Shown: positions 33,514-47,227, counted from the first letter of the stretch. The stretch: DNA of 64,000 bases from Tricholomella constricta (GCA_013368375.1 JAACJP010000001.1:1302001-1366000); one strand, 5' to 3'. Translations and numbers: made by a program. Notes: generated from the letters alone by a model not told the origin.

Positions 33514-33969
33514 AGTTGGTGTTCTCCTACACCGCGGCTTGACTTCCGCGTCAGGGCTGATGTTCGCTGCTGATTCGGTGGCCGGTAATAATGAGGAGAA
33601 AGGCCACTGCCGCGTTAGTTGAAGCAATGCAGATATTTCTTTCCATCTCTGTTTATCCAGATAAATCGTCCAGTCTAAGGATATGGAGAAAGCGGTCGTC
33701 ATTTTTGCCTCCGTGTTGAACGTTTTCTACAAGAATCTATGAACTACAATGTCACAAAACTAACATCTGCACTGTTGCTTGTGGACGCATGCCTAACGCG
33801 CGCTGTGATATGATTGACGTGTTCAACGAGGCTTTCAGCAGTACCAGTGCCACAGATCCCACCACATGCTGCTTCCCCTTGCCCTAAACCACGCGTACTC
33901 CCAGATGAAACGACTCAAAAACACCACTTGGTCATTTCATTTCACCGATTTACCCTCCTACCAACCCTG
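33514..33969. other. Spacer between aminotransferase relic and 14-3-3 gene
   Basis: Presumed 14-3-3 promoter and 5' UTR. The C-terminal half of the aminotransferase, including the Lys motif, was looked for here and not found. No other feature seen. Confidence 0.4.
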
Positions 33970-34940
33970 ATGTCGCCTGTAAATTCTGATTCTCTCTCGT
34001 GTATCGCCCTTTATTATTTCTGACAAAAACGCTAGGCAAGAACTAGGCCGGAACGAGAGGAGCTCTTTTTCATTGCCGACCTCGCAGGAGAAGCGGGGAG
34101 ACACGAGGGTCAGATCCACGATGCCATGTAAATTCTGCTCGAAGCCCTACTCATCAGCGGGATCAACACTAGATGTTGTGAAGCAGATCAAATCGATCGT
34201 CGATCACTTCGGTCCTCAGCTGTCCACAGAAGAGCGCAGTCTACTCTCCATTGCGTACAAGAATATCACCAACACCCTGCGCAACAGTTGGAGGATTGTG
34301 GACACTTTACACAAAGTGCAATCTACACGGAAAGGGCCTGTTCATCTCATTCAACGGCAACGGCAACGTATTGAGACCGAATTAATCGGGGTATGCAAGG
34401 ACATTATACGTCTACTAGACAGAGAATTGCTCCCCGCTGCCAGCGAGGGCGAAGAGACAGTGTTTTATTCGAAATTGTGAGTGCTGCAGATATATAATTT
34501 ATGAATGATGGCTAACCACCCCTCCTTGGTATTAGGAAAGGCGATTATTGTCGGTATCTCGCTGAACTGGGCCAGAAACGAGAGAGGGATCGTTATGCGG
34601 AACTTTCACTAAAAGCGTATAGGTCGGCCTACAAGCACGCACTGGCTACGCTGCACCCCCTTCATCCAACGAGGTTGGGATTGGCTCTCAATTTTTCCGT
34701 GTTCTATCATGGTCAGTTGTGATTGAGCATTATGTCTTCGTTTGGTTGCTGAACTCTCCAACAGACATTAAGCAAAGCCCGGAACGCGCATGTCACTTAG
34801 CCAAAAGCGCTTTTGATGATGCTGTCCTATCCGTCAACGCGTCTGATCCGGGAATGGATCAGACGCTGCGAGATTCTATGGCGATTCTTCAACTTCTGAA
34901 AGATGATATAATCCTGTGGTCGGGGGAAATGAAAGATTAG
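33970..34940 (+). CDS. Divergent 14-3-3 protein
   Basis: Phospho-Ser/Thr peptide-binding adaptor, about 244 residues. Helix 1-2 emerges only after splicing: ATG 33970 gives MSP, intron 33979-34035, then [24 protein letters not shown]; a 64-base intron (34109-34172) leads to [13 protein letters not shown]. The core is recognisable: [66 protein letters not shown] and [17 protein letters not shown]. Groove residues equivalent to human zeta K49, R56, R127, Y128 and N173 are kept, but R55 is Leu, the Tyr before R127 is Cys, and several surfaces have drifted. The acidic C-terminal tail found in most fungal 14-3-3s is missing. Likely a second, fast-evolving 14-3-3, still able to bind phosphopeptides. 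Confidence 0.85.
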
Positions 34941-35063
34941 TGTTGGCAAGGATTTGAGGAGTGGAGCTCGTACACAACATCGTATAGACCAAAATTAGGC
35001 CTGCTGGGCCGCGGTACTCGTGGCCTCTATGGTGCATTTATTCGTGATTAAGTTTCCCTCCGC

Positions 35064-36415
35064 TCAGAAGCCTTGTGCGTCTTGCGCGAAAGTCGCTGCT
35101 ACTAACATTGGGAATACCAATGTGGCATCTGCGTATACCTTTGTGACAGAATGAGAAGACATACTGATTTACCAGTGAACGAGTCCAAACCTTAACAGAT
35201 TCTGCTCCTGCCCTAATTTTACCCCAAGAAACTGCCTCATCTGGTCGAGCCCCGGAATCCGAACCGTCAAACTCTTGTCCAGTGTTCTGGCGGAGCAGGG
35301 TGGGTTCACAAGCGGGAGGGCCCACAAAGCATAACACGCACGATAAAAACGGAAAAGTCAGCTCCATTACGCTGAGAAGTCTTCATCAATCCAGAACTCC
35401 ACCTAGAGTCGAGGTGGAACCTACAATCAACATAGCATTGGCGATTTGATGCTTACAGACACCTCCTCCGAGAACAATCATGCCAGCTTTCCGTGATGTC
35501 CGTGACCGTTCATTCAAATCCCGGATATCTTGCACGATATCAAGGACGAGGCCAGGAGAGCGGAAAGAATGGAAGTAGATCATGTCGCCGATAGAACCAT
35601 CGGTGAGAGCAGGACAGTAGACAGGAATATCGTTCTAATTTGTATGAGGTGAGAGTGATTCCTTCGTTGACGTGACTCACTTTATAAGCCCAATAATATA
35701 CAGATTCTTCATTGTTAATCTCTTTCCCAAGCCGCCTGATAAACGAACTCGGAGTCCAGACGTTCCCAGTCTTCTTCTGCTCAGCGAGCATGGTGTCAAG
35801 GATTGGCATAAGCCAATCCTCGAACTTACAATAATTGTCATTAGGAACCACGAGATTTCCTATGCGGTTCATTCCGCGTTTCCTCAAATCTGCACCATCG
35901 AGATTGAAATCCGCAAGATAGGTCTTCCCAAGACACTTGATGAGATCTTCTTCGATCCCTCCGGCCGTCGTAACAAGAACCGCAACGTGCTTGTGCTTGA
36001 CAAGATGAAGAATTACCTCGCGTAAACCGGACGAGATGAGGTTCGATGTGTATCCCAGGAAGATGTCACAACAAGTTTGCGCTCGGATCTCAGGGGACGA
36101 ATAATAATCCGATTCATCCTCGTTCAAAGGTTCATCTGACAGGCGCCACCTCCGCTGAAAACCGCGTTCTTTATATAATAATCATGAAAGAGCGGATGTT
36201 GAACGAACCATCTTGTTCACGATGTCTATTGCCTTGCCAAGGCTATTGGCTTGGAATCCGATGCGTTCATAACTTTGCAGAAACTGCAACAGCGAGAGAG
36301 GGCTTTCAAAATTGGGTCCTTGAACAGAGATGGCATTGTCTGATATCGGATCTGAGGGTTGGAGAACTGCAGCAGAAGCACCAGTAGGGATAGTCGCGTC
36401 GGTAGTGGAAGTCAT
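35064..36415 (-). CDS. DYS1: Deoxyhypusine synthase
   Basis: NAD-dependent transfer of the aminobutyl group of spermidine to a Lys of eIF5A, the first step of hypusine formation, in the cytosol. Conserved blocks: [120 protein letters not shown] (carrying the active-site Lys of SWGKI), and [19 protein letters not shown]. Start ATG 36415 ([12 protein letters not shown]). Several introns; the last exon begins VYADA and ends TGA 35064-35066. Full length compared with the family. Shares a 140-base divergent promoter with SEC7. Confidence 0.95.
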
Positions 36416-36555
36416 CTTTATACTCAATGGCAAAGTTTTATCCAGATTATACGGAGCACGTGGCCCTGCGCCAGTGCGAATTTACGGGTTGAAGTTCAGC
36501 GTAACACGTACAACGTCAAACTCATCATCATCGCAAGGTACTCGTGTAGGCTTGC

Positions 36556-39500
36556 ATGGAAGTTGTTCCCAGCGCCTATAATGTCCTACTACCCCTCTCT
36601 CCCCAAGCGGACGGGTCAAGCACACCTCCACGGTCGGATGATAAAGTTACAATTTCTGTTAGTGACGAACCCACCTCCGCAGCCAGCTCTCCGGCGGTCG
36701 ATCCTTTGAATGATGAAGAGGAGGAAAGGGAAAAGGAAACTGCAATGGGACCTCCGAACCACGAGGATGAAGTGAAGGAGAATGATCAGGAAGAAGAATC
36801 CCGACCTATGACACCCCAACAGGACTCGACAACGGAAGTCAATCATTCCGACAGAATGCGTTCAGTGTATATCCCCGTGGAGGAGGATGAAGTAGTGGAG
36901 CACGAGAAAGGAGACGAAGCCCGCCGTGCAATGTCTGAACGAGACGCAACGACGAAGCCTAGTCTACCCGTTCATCATCTCGAGGTCAATGGAGACACTG
37001 GTTCCAAAGCTGAGGCTCAAGAGGAAGCTTCGGAGAGACCGCCGACTCCTCCTACAAAGCCGTCGCGAGATTTGGTGAACGGAACTTCTCAAGCTTCCAG
37101 TCCTCGACCAGTGGTGGAACCTCCGCGACCTCACAAACGCTCGTTGACAATCTCGAAAGGTCATACTGTGTCGGTGGTGCTAATATCAACTGCTCTGGAA
37201 ACCATTGCTGCTTCCAAAGAAGCAAAACGATCTGCTTCCTTGCGCGAAAGCACTCAGAAAGCGCTGGAATTAATTCGTTCTAACGAGGGAGGCGATCGCC
37301 CTCGGGAGATATTCGAGCCCCTACGTCTTGCATGCGAGACGAAGAACGAAAAGCTCATGATCGCTAGTTTGGACTGCATATCCAAACTCGTCTCCTACTC
37401 CTTCTTTACCGAGCCGGACTCTCATCCGAACCAAATCCCTTCACCTCCTCCGTCGCCACGCCATCCCGGTGAAAACCCCTCTGCGAATGGTTCACAGTCT
37501 TCCATACCTCAACCATCTTTGGTGGACCTTGTGGCTCATACGATCGCTTCCTGTCATACAGAAAGCACTCCGGAAACTGTCTCGTTGCAGATAGTGAAGG
37601 CGTTACTTTCGCTAGTTCTGTCACCGACCATCCTTGTCCATCACTCATCTCTCCTTAAAGCAGTTCGAACGGTATACAATGTATACTTGCTCAGCGCTGA
37701 CCCTGTGAACCAGGGTGTCGCCCAAGGAGGTCTGACGCAGATGGTGCAACATGTTTTCGCGCGCTGTAGGATCGGTCGAACGTCCAAGGACGTCAGCGAT
37801 CTGGCCTTGCCTTCTCTGACACCTCACGAGAGCACACCGACATCGGCCCGCGCTTCGTTTGCCATTCCGACACCAGAGCCGGATGCTAGACTCAGTCATG
37901 ATGCGGGCGACGAGGCGTTGTCAGAAGCTGAAACTGCGAATTCCCAGCCGCCACTACCACTGTCGCCGAATGGCAGCCAATCCTATGAACAAGCCACAAC
38001 TCAGAATCGACTCTCACTGTAAGTATCTTTTCTTCATTCTGTCTTGGTCATCGTCGATAAAATATTTTCCCTCAGACAAAATTTCGAAACTGCCAACCCA
38101 CTAGACGCTTTGCATGAAGCAGAGCATGCACACAATTTGACGTCGAATGATCTCTTCATAAAGGACGCGTTCCTTGTGTTCCGCGCTCTCTGCAAATTAA
38201 CCATGAAACCGCTCAATACTGAGAGGTACGTGTTATATAACATATTTCATTGCCAACTTCCTCTAAATGTTTTAAATAGCGAAAGGGATCTCAAGTCGCA
38301 CGCAATGCGTTCAAAATTACTTTCCCTTCATCTCGTGTTGACCGTTTTGAACTCACACATGCCGTTGTTTGTGGATCCTACCGCGATCATCTACTCCAGC
38401 TCGTCCAACGAAGCCACCACCTTCGTCCAGGCTATCAATCAATATCTGTGTTTGAGCCTGAGTCGCAATGCCGTCAGCCCAGTCCCCCAGGTTTTCGAGA
38501 TCAGTGTAGAGATATTTTGGCGTGTTTTATCTGGGATGCGCACTAAGCTCAAGGTGCCTACCTCTGCAAGGTTTCATGAGTGACGATGCTGACCTCCGTA
38601 CAGAAAGAGATCGAAGTCCTTCTCCACGAGATTTTCATTCCTATCCTTGAGATGAGAACGTCGACCCTGAAGCAGAAGGCTGTCATTCTCGGAATGCTTT
38701 CAAGGCTGTGCCAGGACTCACAAGCTCTCGTCGAAATCTACTTGAACTATGACTGTGATAGTGAGGCTGCGGACAACATATACGAGCAGTGAGTCATCTG
38801 GTCAAAGTAACTCGCCTTGTGATGTTCATCGCTTTCTCCCCAGCTTGATCAACATTATCTCTAAAATTGGCACGAGCCCGACTTCTCCGGCTCATCAAAG
38901 AGGTAGCGAACCTTCCAGTCCTGCTCTCAGTCCGACGAGTAAAACTCAGTCATCGGGAGCAACTCCGTCTATTTCCTCTGTTCTATCAGTCTCTGGGACT
39001 ATGGATACGTCAGTCATGGGTCTTTCAGAGGGTCAGTTGAAGAGACAGGGCCTTGAATGTCTTGCTGCTGTCTTGCGCTCCCTTGTTGCTTGGGGAACAG
39101 CTGCAGGGAAGGTTACTGATGAGCCTCTTGCTACGCCCGCAAAATCACACGCAGGAGAGGAGGCCCCAATCACACCTGAAGGATCGTTAGACTGGTTATC
39201 GGCGGCTATGAATGCCGAAACTTTGCGCCAGCCCACACCCGATCCCGTTGATGACCCTAGCAAGTTTGAAAGCGCAAAACAAAAGAAAACCACTCTCTTG
39301 GAAGGAATCAAAAAGTTTAACTTCAAGCCGAAACGGGTCGGTTTTTTCAAAACTCACCTTTGAAGGTATCTTTGACCAACGTTCATTAGGGAGTTCAATT
39401 TTTGCTCGAAACTGGATTTATACCCAGCAAGGCCCCCGGCGATATAGCCAGGTTTTTGCTCACTACAGACGGCCTGAGTAAGAGCATGATTGGTGAATAC

Positions 39501-42500
39501 CTAGGCGAAGGGTGAGTCATGTTGTTAAAATGTGGTGCCTCGCTGAACTCTGCTAGGGACGAGGAAAACGTGGCAATCATGCATGCATTTGTGGACCAAC
39601 TTGACTTCAAGGAACTTCCCTTTGTCGAGGCTTTAAGAATTTTTCTACAATCATTCCGTCTACCCGGAGAGGCACAGAAAATCGATCGATTCATGCTCAA
39701 ATTTGCTGAGCGATACATCGCAGGAAATGCCAAGACGCCATTTGCCAACGCTGGTAAGTTTACGATCGTAAATGACTTCTGAGTAAATGTTAATCTTCCC
39801 AGACACGGCATATGTTCTGGCATATTCCGTCATTATGCTTAATACGGATGCGCACAACCCCCAGATCAAGAAGCGGATGACGAAGGCAGATTTTCTGAAG
39901 AACAATCGGGGAATAAATGATAACAGCGATCTCCCGGAAGAGCTTTTGTCAAGCATCTTCAATGACATCGTCTCGAACGAGATCAGAATGAAGGACGAAG
40001 TTGAGGCCGTGCTTGCTCTCAACATGAGTGGACCTGGACTAGCGAATGCACTGGCCAATGTCGGCAGAGATCTGCAAAAGGAGGCATACGTAATGCAGTC
40101 GAATGGAATGGCGACAAAGACAGAGGTGCGAAACTGTTCCATTGGCAATACTGTCCTTAACGAAAAATCACCCAGGCCCTGTTCAGGACCATGATGCGGT
40201 CGCAACGAAAAGGCTCCAGGGAGTTCTTCAGTGCATCACACTTCGTTCACGTTCGCCCTATGTTCGAAGTGGCATGGATCCCCTTTCTGGCTGGGCTCTC
40301 TGGGCCTCTTCAAGAAACTGACGATCTAGAAGTCGTTGAGCTGTGTTTGGATGGCTTCAAGAATGCTATCCGCATCGTTTGCTTCTTCGACCTGGAACTG
40401 CAGCGTAATGCCTTTGTTACAACCCTCGCGAAGTTCACTTTCCTCAATAACTTGGGCGAAATGAAGACGAAAAACATGGAGGCCATTAAGACGCTCCTTG
40501 ATGTAGCGGTCACCGAGGGCAATAATTTGAAGGGCTCCTGGCATGAAGTATTGACTTGTGTTAGCCAGCTTGAGCATATGCAACTTATTAGCGGTGGGGC
40601 CGAAGTACCAGACGCTGGGCGCAAAAGGTTGATATACCGCGGAATCTGCATTTCTTCTCGAAGCTGACTTTGCGCTTAGTCGCATCCGCAAACTCCCAAC
40701 AGAAGAGCTGGCTAATGAAAGCCGTTCAACACACATAACAGTCGCAGCGGATATGGTCTTCTCTTTGAGCCACTTCTTGTCCGGCGTACGTCTGTCCTTT
40801 TTGTATCATCGACGACATCCCAGCTCAAACGATGCAGACTGCCATCGTGGACTTTGTTCAAGCTCTAAGCGATGTCTCATGGGAGGAAATTCAGTCGTCT
40901 GGCCTGTCTCAGCACCCTAGAATGTTCAGTCTCCAAAAACTGGTGGAGATCTCGTATTACAACATGACTCGAATCCGATTGGAGTGGTCGAACTTATGGG
41001 ATATACTAGGAGAGCATTTTAAACTTGTACGTGACATCCAGCTTGATAGCTCGCATAATGTTCTCATACATCAAATTAGGTTTGCTGTCACAATAATCCT
41101 CACGTTGCATTCTTTGCCCTGGATTCCCTTCGTCAGCTCGCCATGAGGTTCCTGGAGAAAGAAGAACTCCCTCATTTCAAGTTTCAAAAGGATTTCCTGA
41201 AGCCATTCGAGAACACGATGATTCACAACCAAAATCCCGAAGTTCGAGATATGGTGCGTTTACCGTTCACCCCAGATACCTCCTCCCAGTAATAATCATC
41301 GTAAACAGGTTTTGCAATGTCTACAGCAGATGATACAGGCACGGGTGCAAAATATGCGGTCTGGCTGGCGAACAATGTTTGGAGTGTTTTCCGCCGCATC
41401 AAAGGTTTTGACAGGTAATGTGCGAACCACACATTTTTTCTACCAATACTTCACCTTTTCTCTCTATAGAACGGATCGCCAACTCTGCCTTCGAGATTGT
41501 GACAAGACTGAACAAGGACCATTTCGCCGCCATCGTCCGACATGGTGCATTCGCTGACCTTACTGTCTGTATCACGGAATTCTGCAAAGTCAGCAAATAC
41601 CAGAAGATCAGCTTGCTAGCGATAGCCATGCTGCGCGATGTTATTCCGGTCATGCTGAAAACCCCTGAATGCTCTCTGACCATTCCTCCGGATGGCAAGA
41701 CCTCCCCCATGGACGACGCAATGATCAAGTTCTGGTTCCCTGTTCTCTTTGGGTTTTATGACATCATCATGAATGGGGAAGATCTTGAAGTTCGGCGCCT
41801 GTACGTCGTGATGTGGACTATTGTTAACGGGAGCTTGATTTATTAAAAACTATTTCAGGGCACTCGACTCTCTTTTCACAACGCTCAAAACCTACGGAGC
41901 AACCTACCCTGTAGAATTTTGGGACACTGTGTGCCAAGAGCTTCTTTTCCCCATTTTTGCTGTCTTAAAATCCAGCCACGATCTTTCGCGGTTCAGTACA
42001 CAAGAAGACATGAGTGTGTGGCTTTCCACCACTATGATCCAAGCATTGCGCGATCTCATCGATCTTTACACTTTCTACTTCGATATTCTGGAGCGATTCC
42101 TTGACGGCTTACTGGACTTGTTGTGTGTTTGCATATGTCAAGGTTTGGTCTATCCCTGTCGAGACGTCCCAACCACTGACCCCGCTTCCAGAGAATGACA
42201 CCCTTGCTCGCATTGGAACGTCTTGCTTGCAGCAACTTTTGGAGAACAATGTGACCAAACTGAGTTCCGCACGCTGGGAACGGGTTACTACGACATTTGT
42301 GAAGCTTTTCAGAACCACTACTCCACACCAGTTGTTCGATGAGAGCCTTCGTGTGGAGATCGATGGCACCTCAGCCGAAATGGCTGAAGGGACAGGTCTT
42401 TCAGTTTTTCTTCACCAGCTAATTCATTCAACTCATTTATTGCTTAGATTACAATGGTCAAGCTATCCTGCCTGCACCTCTCTCACCAAATAGCGAGCAG

Positions 42501-43312
42501 CCCAAGTCTGATGCGAGGTCGTCACTTACAGAACGCCGTCGGATCTTCAAGCAGATTATTGTTAAATGTGTCCTACAGTTGCTGCTCATTGAAACCACCA
42601 ACGACCTACTCCGCAACAACAATGTTTATACGACAATACCTCCGGAGCAGCTATTGCGATTAATGGGTGTATTGGACCACAGTTATCAGTTTGCTCGTAT
42701 GTTCAACGAGGACAAGGAGCTTCGAACAGGCCTTTGGAAAGTTGGTGCGTGCTTTCAAACACCTTTTTCATTGATGTTTCTGAACCTTCCTCGCAGGCTT
42801 CATGAAACACTTGCCAAATCTCTTGAAACAGGAGTCTAGCAGTGCCGCAACTTTGGTTCATGTGCTCCTGCAGATGTATTACGACCCACGTCCGGAACAC
42901 CAAGCCGCGCGTCCCCAGATTGCAGAGCGTTTACTTCCGTTCGTTTTCTTATCTGTTTGAGCGTTTCAGGTTACCAACCAATTTCAAAATAGTCTGGGTT
43001 TGGGAGTGCTGCAAGATTACAATAAATTGCGCGCAGACACTCAAAGCAAAAACATCACTGCATGGACACCTGTAGTCGCTGAAATTCTAGAAGGTTTCTG
43101 TCGATTCGATGACAAGGCAGTGAGTGGAGTTACTTTCATGTGTGAAGGGGCTAATATTCAAACTTGACAAGTTCTCGAGATATCTGCCGGCCATTTATCC
43201 TCTTGCAACTGACCTCTTATCTCGGGAGATAGCACCGGAGATACGACAAACTATGAAGACATATTTTCTGCGGGTAGGATATGCTCAAGGCATCATAGAG
43301 GCTTCTTCATGA
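36556..43312 (+). CDS. SEC7: Arf guanine-nucleotide exchange factor Sec7 (BIG/GBF large type)
   Basis: Large trans-Golgi Arf-GEF that drives GDP-GTP exchange on Arf1. The N-terminus is an acidic, Pro/Ser-rich region, followed by the DCB domain and the HUS box [17 protein letters not shown]. The Sec7 domain follows (about 39370-40130): [38 protein letters not shown], carrying the glutamic finger in GEAQ, then [19 protein letters not shown] and [15 protein letters not shown]. Downstream HDS1-4 helical repeats include [12 protein letters not shown] and [23 protein letters not shown]. Start ATG 36556 ([10 protein letters not shown]). Roughly twenty exons; the first exon is the longest. The gene ends at TGA 43310-43312. 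It is also known in the family that the HUS-DCB region binds regulators. Confidence 0.93.
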
Positions 43313-43402
43313 TTTGGACGTTGTATTATATTTATTCAATTGTATGGTCATCCAGGGATAATCGATATTGATTGCTTAATCAAGAAACAGGCAGCATGAT
43401 AA

Positions 43403-46400
43403 TCAACGCTGGAACCCCATGTGTCCGCCTTGGTAGGGCTGGCCCCATCCTGTGGCCTGTGCAGTGAGAGCTATAGGAAGGCGACATGAGCAACAGAGTG
43501 CGGGGAGAGCTGCTTTGAAACCTACGAGGCTGATTGTTATTGCTGTCTGTCGCAAATGTGCCCGATTTCATTTGAGCAAAGATATTAGCAGGTGAGGTAT
43601 TGTTAGTGACTGAAGGAGAAGAAGGCAATGAAGAAGGGAGTGGTGGGACAGGTAGAGGTGGAGAGATGCTATTGTTGAAAGGAGACTGTCCAAAATTGGG
43701 ATTGAATCCCGTGAATTCTGGAAATCATGGTCAGCCGCATACATACTTGAGGCTTGAATTGTAGTAACGTACGGCTGGCAACAGGGGCGAAGCCCGTATT
43801 ATGCATAGGATTGAAGCCATTGAGAGGCATGCCGGTGGGTTGGGACATCATTGGCTGAGCAGGCGAAAATCCGGTTGGTTGCTGAGACGAAAAAGACGGT
43901 GAGGAATTGGTCGAGAACGGAGAAACAGCAGCGCCGGGTCGAGTAGGAATCATGCCGCCGAAGCCTGTTTGGGTGGGTATCAAAGGCTGCAACAGAGACT
44001 GGTTGGTCGGAACAGGTGCAAATGGGCCGCGAGGACCATTGTAAGGCTGCAATTGTTGTTGAGGGACATTCAACTGAGGATTCTGGAAATTTATCTGTCC
44101 AATCGGAGAAGGCGAAGATCCCATGCCAAGACCAGCTGTGTAGCTGGGAGGAACAACAATGGCAGGGGAAGTCGATGCAGGGGGTGGGACAGGCGTTGAC
44201 TGCTTGCGAAGTTCACTCAACCGCGACAGTTGGTCAAATATGTCGGATTCAGTAGTCTTTGCAAGATTGGCTGGAGTGGATTGAGCCGGAGGGGCCGCTG
44301 GCACAGGAGCAGGAGTGGGGGCAGGGGCAGGTGCCAGTGCAGGTGCAGGAGTGACTGCTGCTGCTGGTGCGGGGGGTGCAGAGGGTGTACGAGGAGCAGG
44401 TGTTCCAGCTAGAGGTTTCGTCGAGCTAGGTCGGTTTGTCCAAGCGTCATCGTCAAACCCACTGGCTACTGGAGCCGCAGAGCTGGAACGAGGAGGCGCG
44501 TTAACAGGGGTGGAAGATGTTGGGGCACTTGTAGGAGTTGAAATCTGCGGGGAGGACGTGCGTTGCATTTGATCAGACACGGCAGAAATTGCTTTTAGAT
44601 CTACCGCGGGCGGCAAGCTTTTACTTGGCGTGGGCCTTCTCCGACGAGGTTGAGTCTTCAAGGCACCTCCAGGACCAGCTGAGAAAAGGTTCGGGGCTGA
44701 GGCACGTGATCCACCCGACTCCTGGGCCTGCAACTGTCGAGCCAATTCTTCATCGCGCCGGACTTGTTCCTGCGTGTATGCACTAGGCTTGTGGAGGTTA
44801 TCTGTCGGCTTTCGCTTTTCAATGGCCTTGTTGATACGGATGATGTCCCCTTCTCGCACGCCCAGTGAACGCATGGTTCCCTCCGTGATGTCTGGTAGAA
44901 GAGTTTCATCGAGTTTATCCTTCTCGAAGGACGCAGCGTATCGGGTACAATCATCAAGATCACATCCTGCAGAGAGGAAGAAATCGAACCAGTCGATCTT
45001 CGGGGCCTTTTTAGCAGGAGCAGATCGCGATGAGCTTTGGGCCGATCCTGTAGCAGACCGAGTGATTCCAAGGGGTATATCGTCGTCTGATATCTTCTTG
45101 GTTGGCGCTGGTCGGGATTTCTTGCTTGTTATGTGCTCGACAAACTTCATATCTTCGACAGACATCTTCTCAGAGGGAACTTCCACGATGACTCCATTGA
45201 CCTTGTGCAACCTAAGTTTGCCATTGCTGAAACCTAAGAAGGCAGCCTCCACGCGAAATTGTCCACTCCGATCATGCCATACGCGCGTGCGGTCTGGGGG
45301 AGGGCCTATTGATTGACGTAACCTTCAATTGAATAAGAAAGCATTGAGGGCGGTTTTATCACTGACGATTGTTCTCCGCGGATGGTCGACTCGAGCTTGA
45401 GCTTGGACTGCTTTGCGTCCCATTCCTTTTCGTTTCCCTGATGTGGTGGGTGAGAAAAAAAATATTTGACAGAGATAGCGATACGCACGCCATTGGCGGA
45501 GGAGATACACGAGCTGCGGCCGCCTCCTTGCGTCGCTTGCGTTCCAGTTCGGCGGCGGCAGCAGCATCCTTTGCGCGCTTCTGAGCTTCTGCTTTCTTCC
45601 GTGCTTGTTCAGCTCGTTCTTCTTCTTGTTCTCTGGCTATAAGCTCTTCCTCGGCTCTCCTTCTTTCCTCTGCGGCTGCCACTTCTTCATCTTCGTCTTC
45701 GTCTTCTTCCTCCTCGTGAGTTGGATGTGGTGGTGCCTCTGAACTGGAACCAGAACCAGAAACAGAGACAGCAGAGGCTGAAACCTGCAGGGCGGTGAAC
45801 TAACGCAGAAAAACCATAGCTGGGACAAATACCTCGATATAGGACGCAGGGACTACGCCTTCATCCCCCTTTGAATTGCGGCACTTCCACCACTCATCGC
45901 CGTCCCTTTCCAATATGGTAAGACGTTCTCCTTCCGAAATGGACAGTTCGTCATCACCATCGGCAGTGAAGTCATATAGAGCGATGCCGACTTCACCATC
46001 ATCGCCATGGTGGGCGGGATATCCGTTCCCATTGATAGACGGTCCTTTCGCGTGGAACTCCTCCTTTTCTTCTTCATCGGCTTCTTCATCATCATCTGGC
46101 GTTGGAATGATAACGGGAGAGCTATTGGAGAAATGGACAGAAGCCTTCTTCGGCGCAGGGGCGGCATTAGGCGAAGCAGACCGAGCAATGGAGTTACGGG
46201 GAGTGTCGAGAGGATCAGTGGGACCAGAAAGGGCTTTCGATGAATTCAGCTTCGTGATAATCTCTTCGACGTTGTCCTTCGATCCTGCGTGGAAGTGCAG
46301 ATTTATCGGGGTTGCACCTCCGATATCGATATTAACATGCTTGGCTTTCTCGCTCGTACCACTTTGCACGTCCACGGTTTGCCATTTCTGTACAGGAGTC

Positions 46401-47227
46401 TGTCGGTCGCATAGGTAAGAACTGAAGAGTAGATGAAAGGCATGGTACACACTTTGTCAGACTCGCTGGCGAAGAACACAGCTCCATTTCCTATTCCCAA
46501 TGTCCCCTTCTTCTTCTTTCCCTTCTTGTCTATTTCTGACACGGACCATGTTTTAATTCCGTCGGCTGTCACTTTAGCAGAGGCCACCCGATCGGCAGGG
46601 TCAACGTACGTGCTTATAGGACGGGGAGCCTAGGGAACATGAGTGGGGCAGTGGTACAGGTTTAAACTGGGCTTACCGAGGGGGGAACGACAATTTGCGG
46701 CGCAGGAGGCGTTTCTTCCCCGTCATATATTTCAACGTAGTTGCCAGGGACGAAACCCGCTTTGCCGCTCGCCTTCTCACTCTGGGCGAGTATCCAGTCC
46801 TGCTCCGTCTCGAACACTAGCAATATCTCGTCCTCTTGAACAGAAAGTTCACCGTCAGCGGCTGCTTCGTAATCATATAAGGCCTTGACTTTGGATATAT
46901 GGTCGGCCTAGGAGGCGCAAATTAGCTCGTTTCATCCGCATGGTGCGCACTCTGGGCAGACCTGTTCGACATAGGCAGCAGGAACAAGCCCGACGGGGCT
47001 TTGCTCCTCCTGAGAATCCCCCTTGATCTTGACCTTCCACCAGCTATTAAGTATGTCGATTGAGCCAAGTGTGAAGGGAGCGGAGACGACAGGACCTACT
47101 CCTCATCAACTCTCTCCTTCAGAAACAGGAGTTGACCCTCGTTGATCGCAATCTCATCGTCTGACTGGGGTTGATAGTCATATGAAGCCTTGAGAATGGC
47201 CAGATACTCTTCATGTTTGGCGGACAT
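43403..47227 (-). CDS. SLA1: Endocytic actin-patch adaptor Sla1
   Basis: Scaffold of the cortical actin patch linking cargo, clathrin and Las17/WASP. Domain order matches Sla1: two N-terminal SH3 domains (AILKASYDYQPQSDDEIAI and KVKALYDYEAAADGELSVQED), a middle phosphorylatable region, a third SH3 (GIALYDFTADGDDELSISEGE, ending DEGVVPASYIE), a charged coiled coil (EERRRAEEELIAREQEEERAE), SHD1 (WHDRSGQFRVEAAFLGFSNG), which binds NPFxD cargo signals, SHD2 (KIDWFDFFLSAGCDLDDCTRY), a SAM-like module, and a Pro/Ala-rich stretch with QPTGF-type repeats. The C-terminus is ATGWGQPYQGGHMGFQR after a last intron beginning GTAGGT; an unspliced frame would read on to a different tail. Start ATG 47227. 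The SLA1 and SUP35 starts are 277 bases apart and divergent. Confidence 0.93.

Noticed and set aside
36182..36433. Earlier start for deoxyhypusine synthase (MPLSIKM)
   Set aside because: It would need a TTG start; the ATG six codons later fits the family N-terminus.
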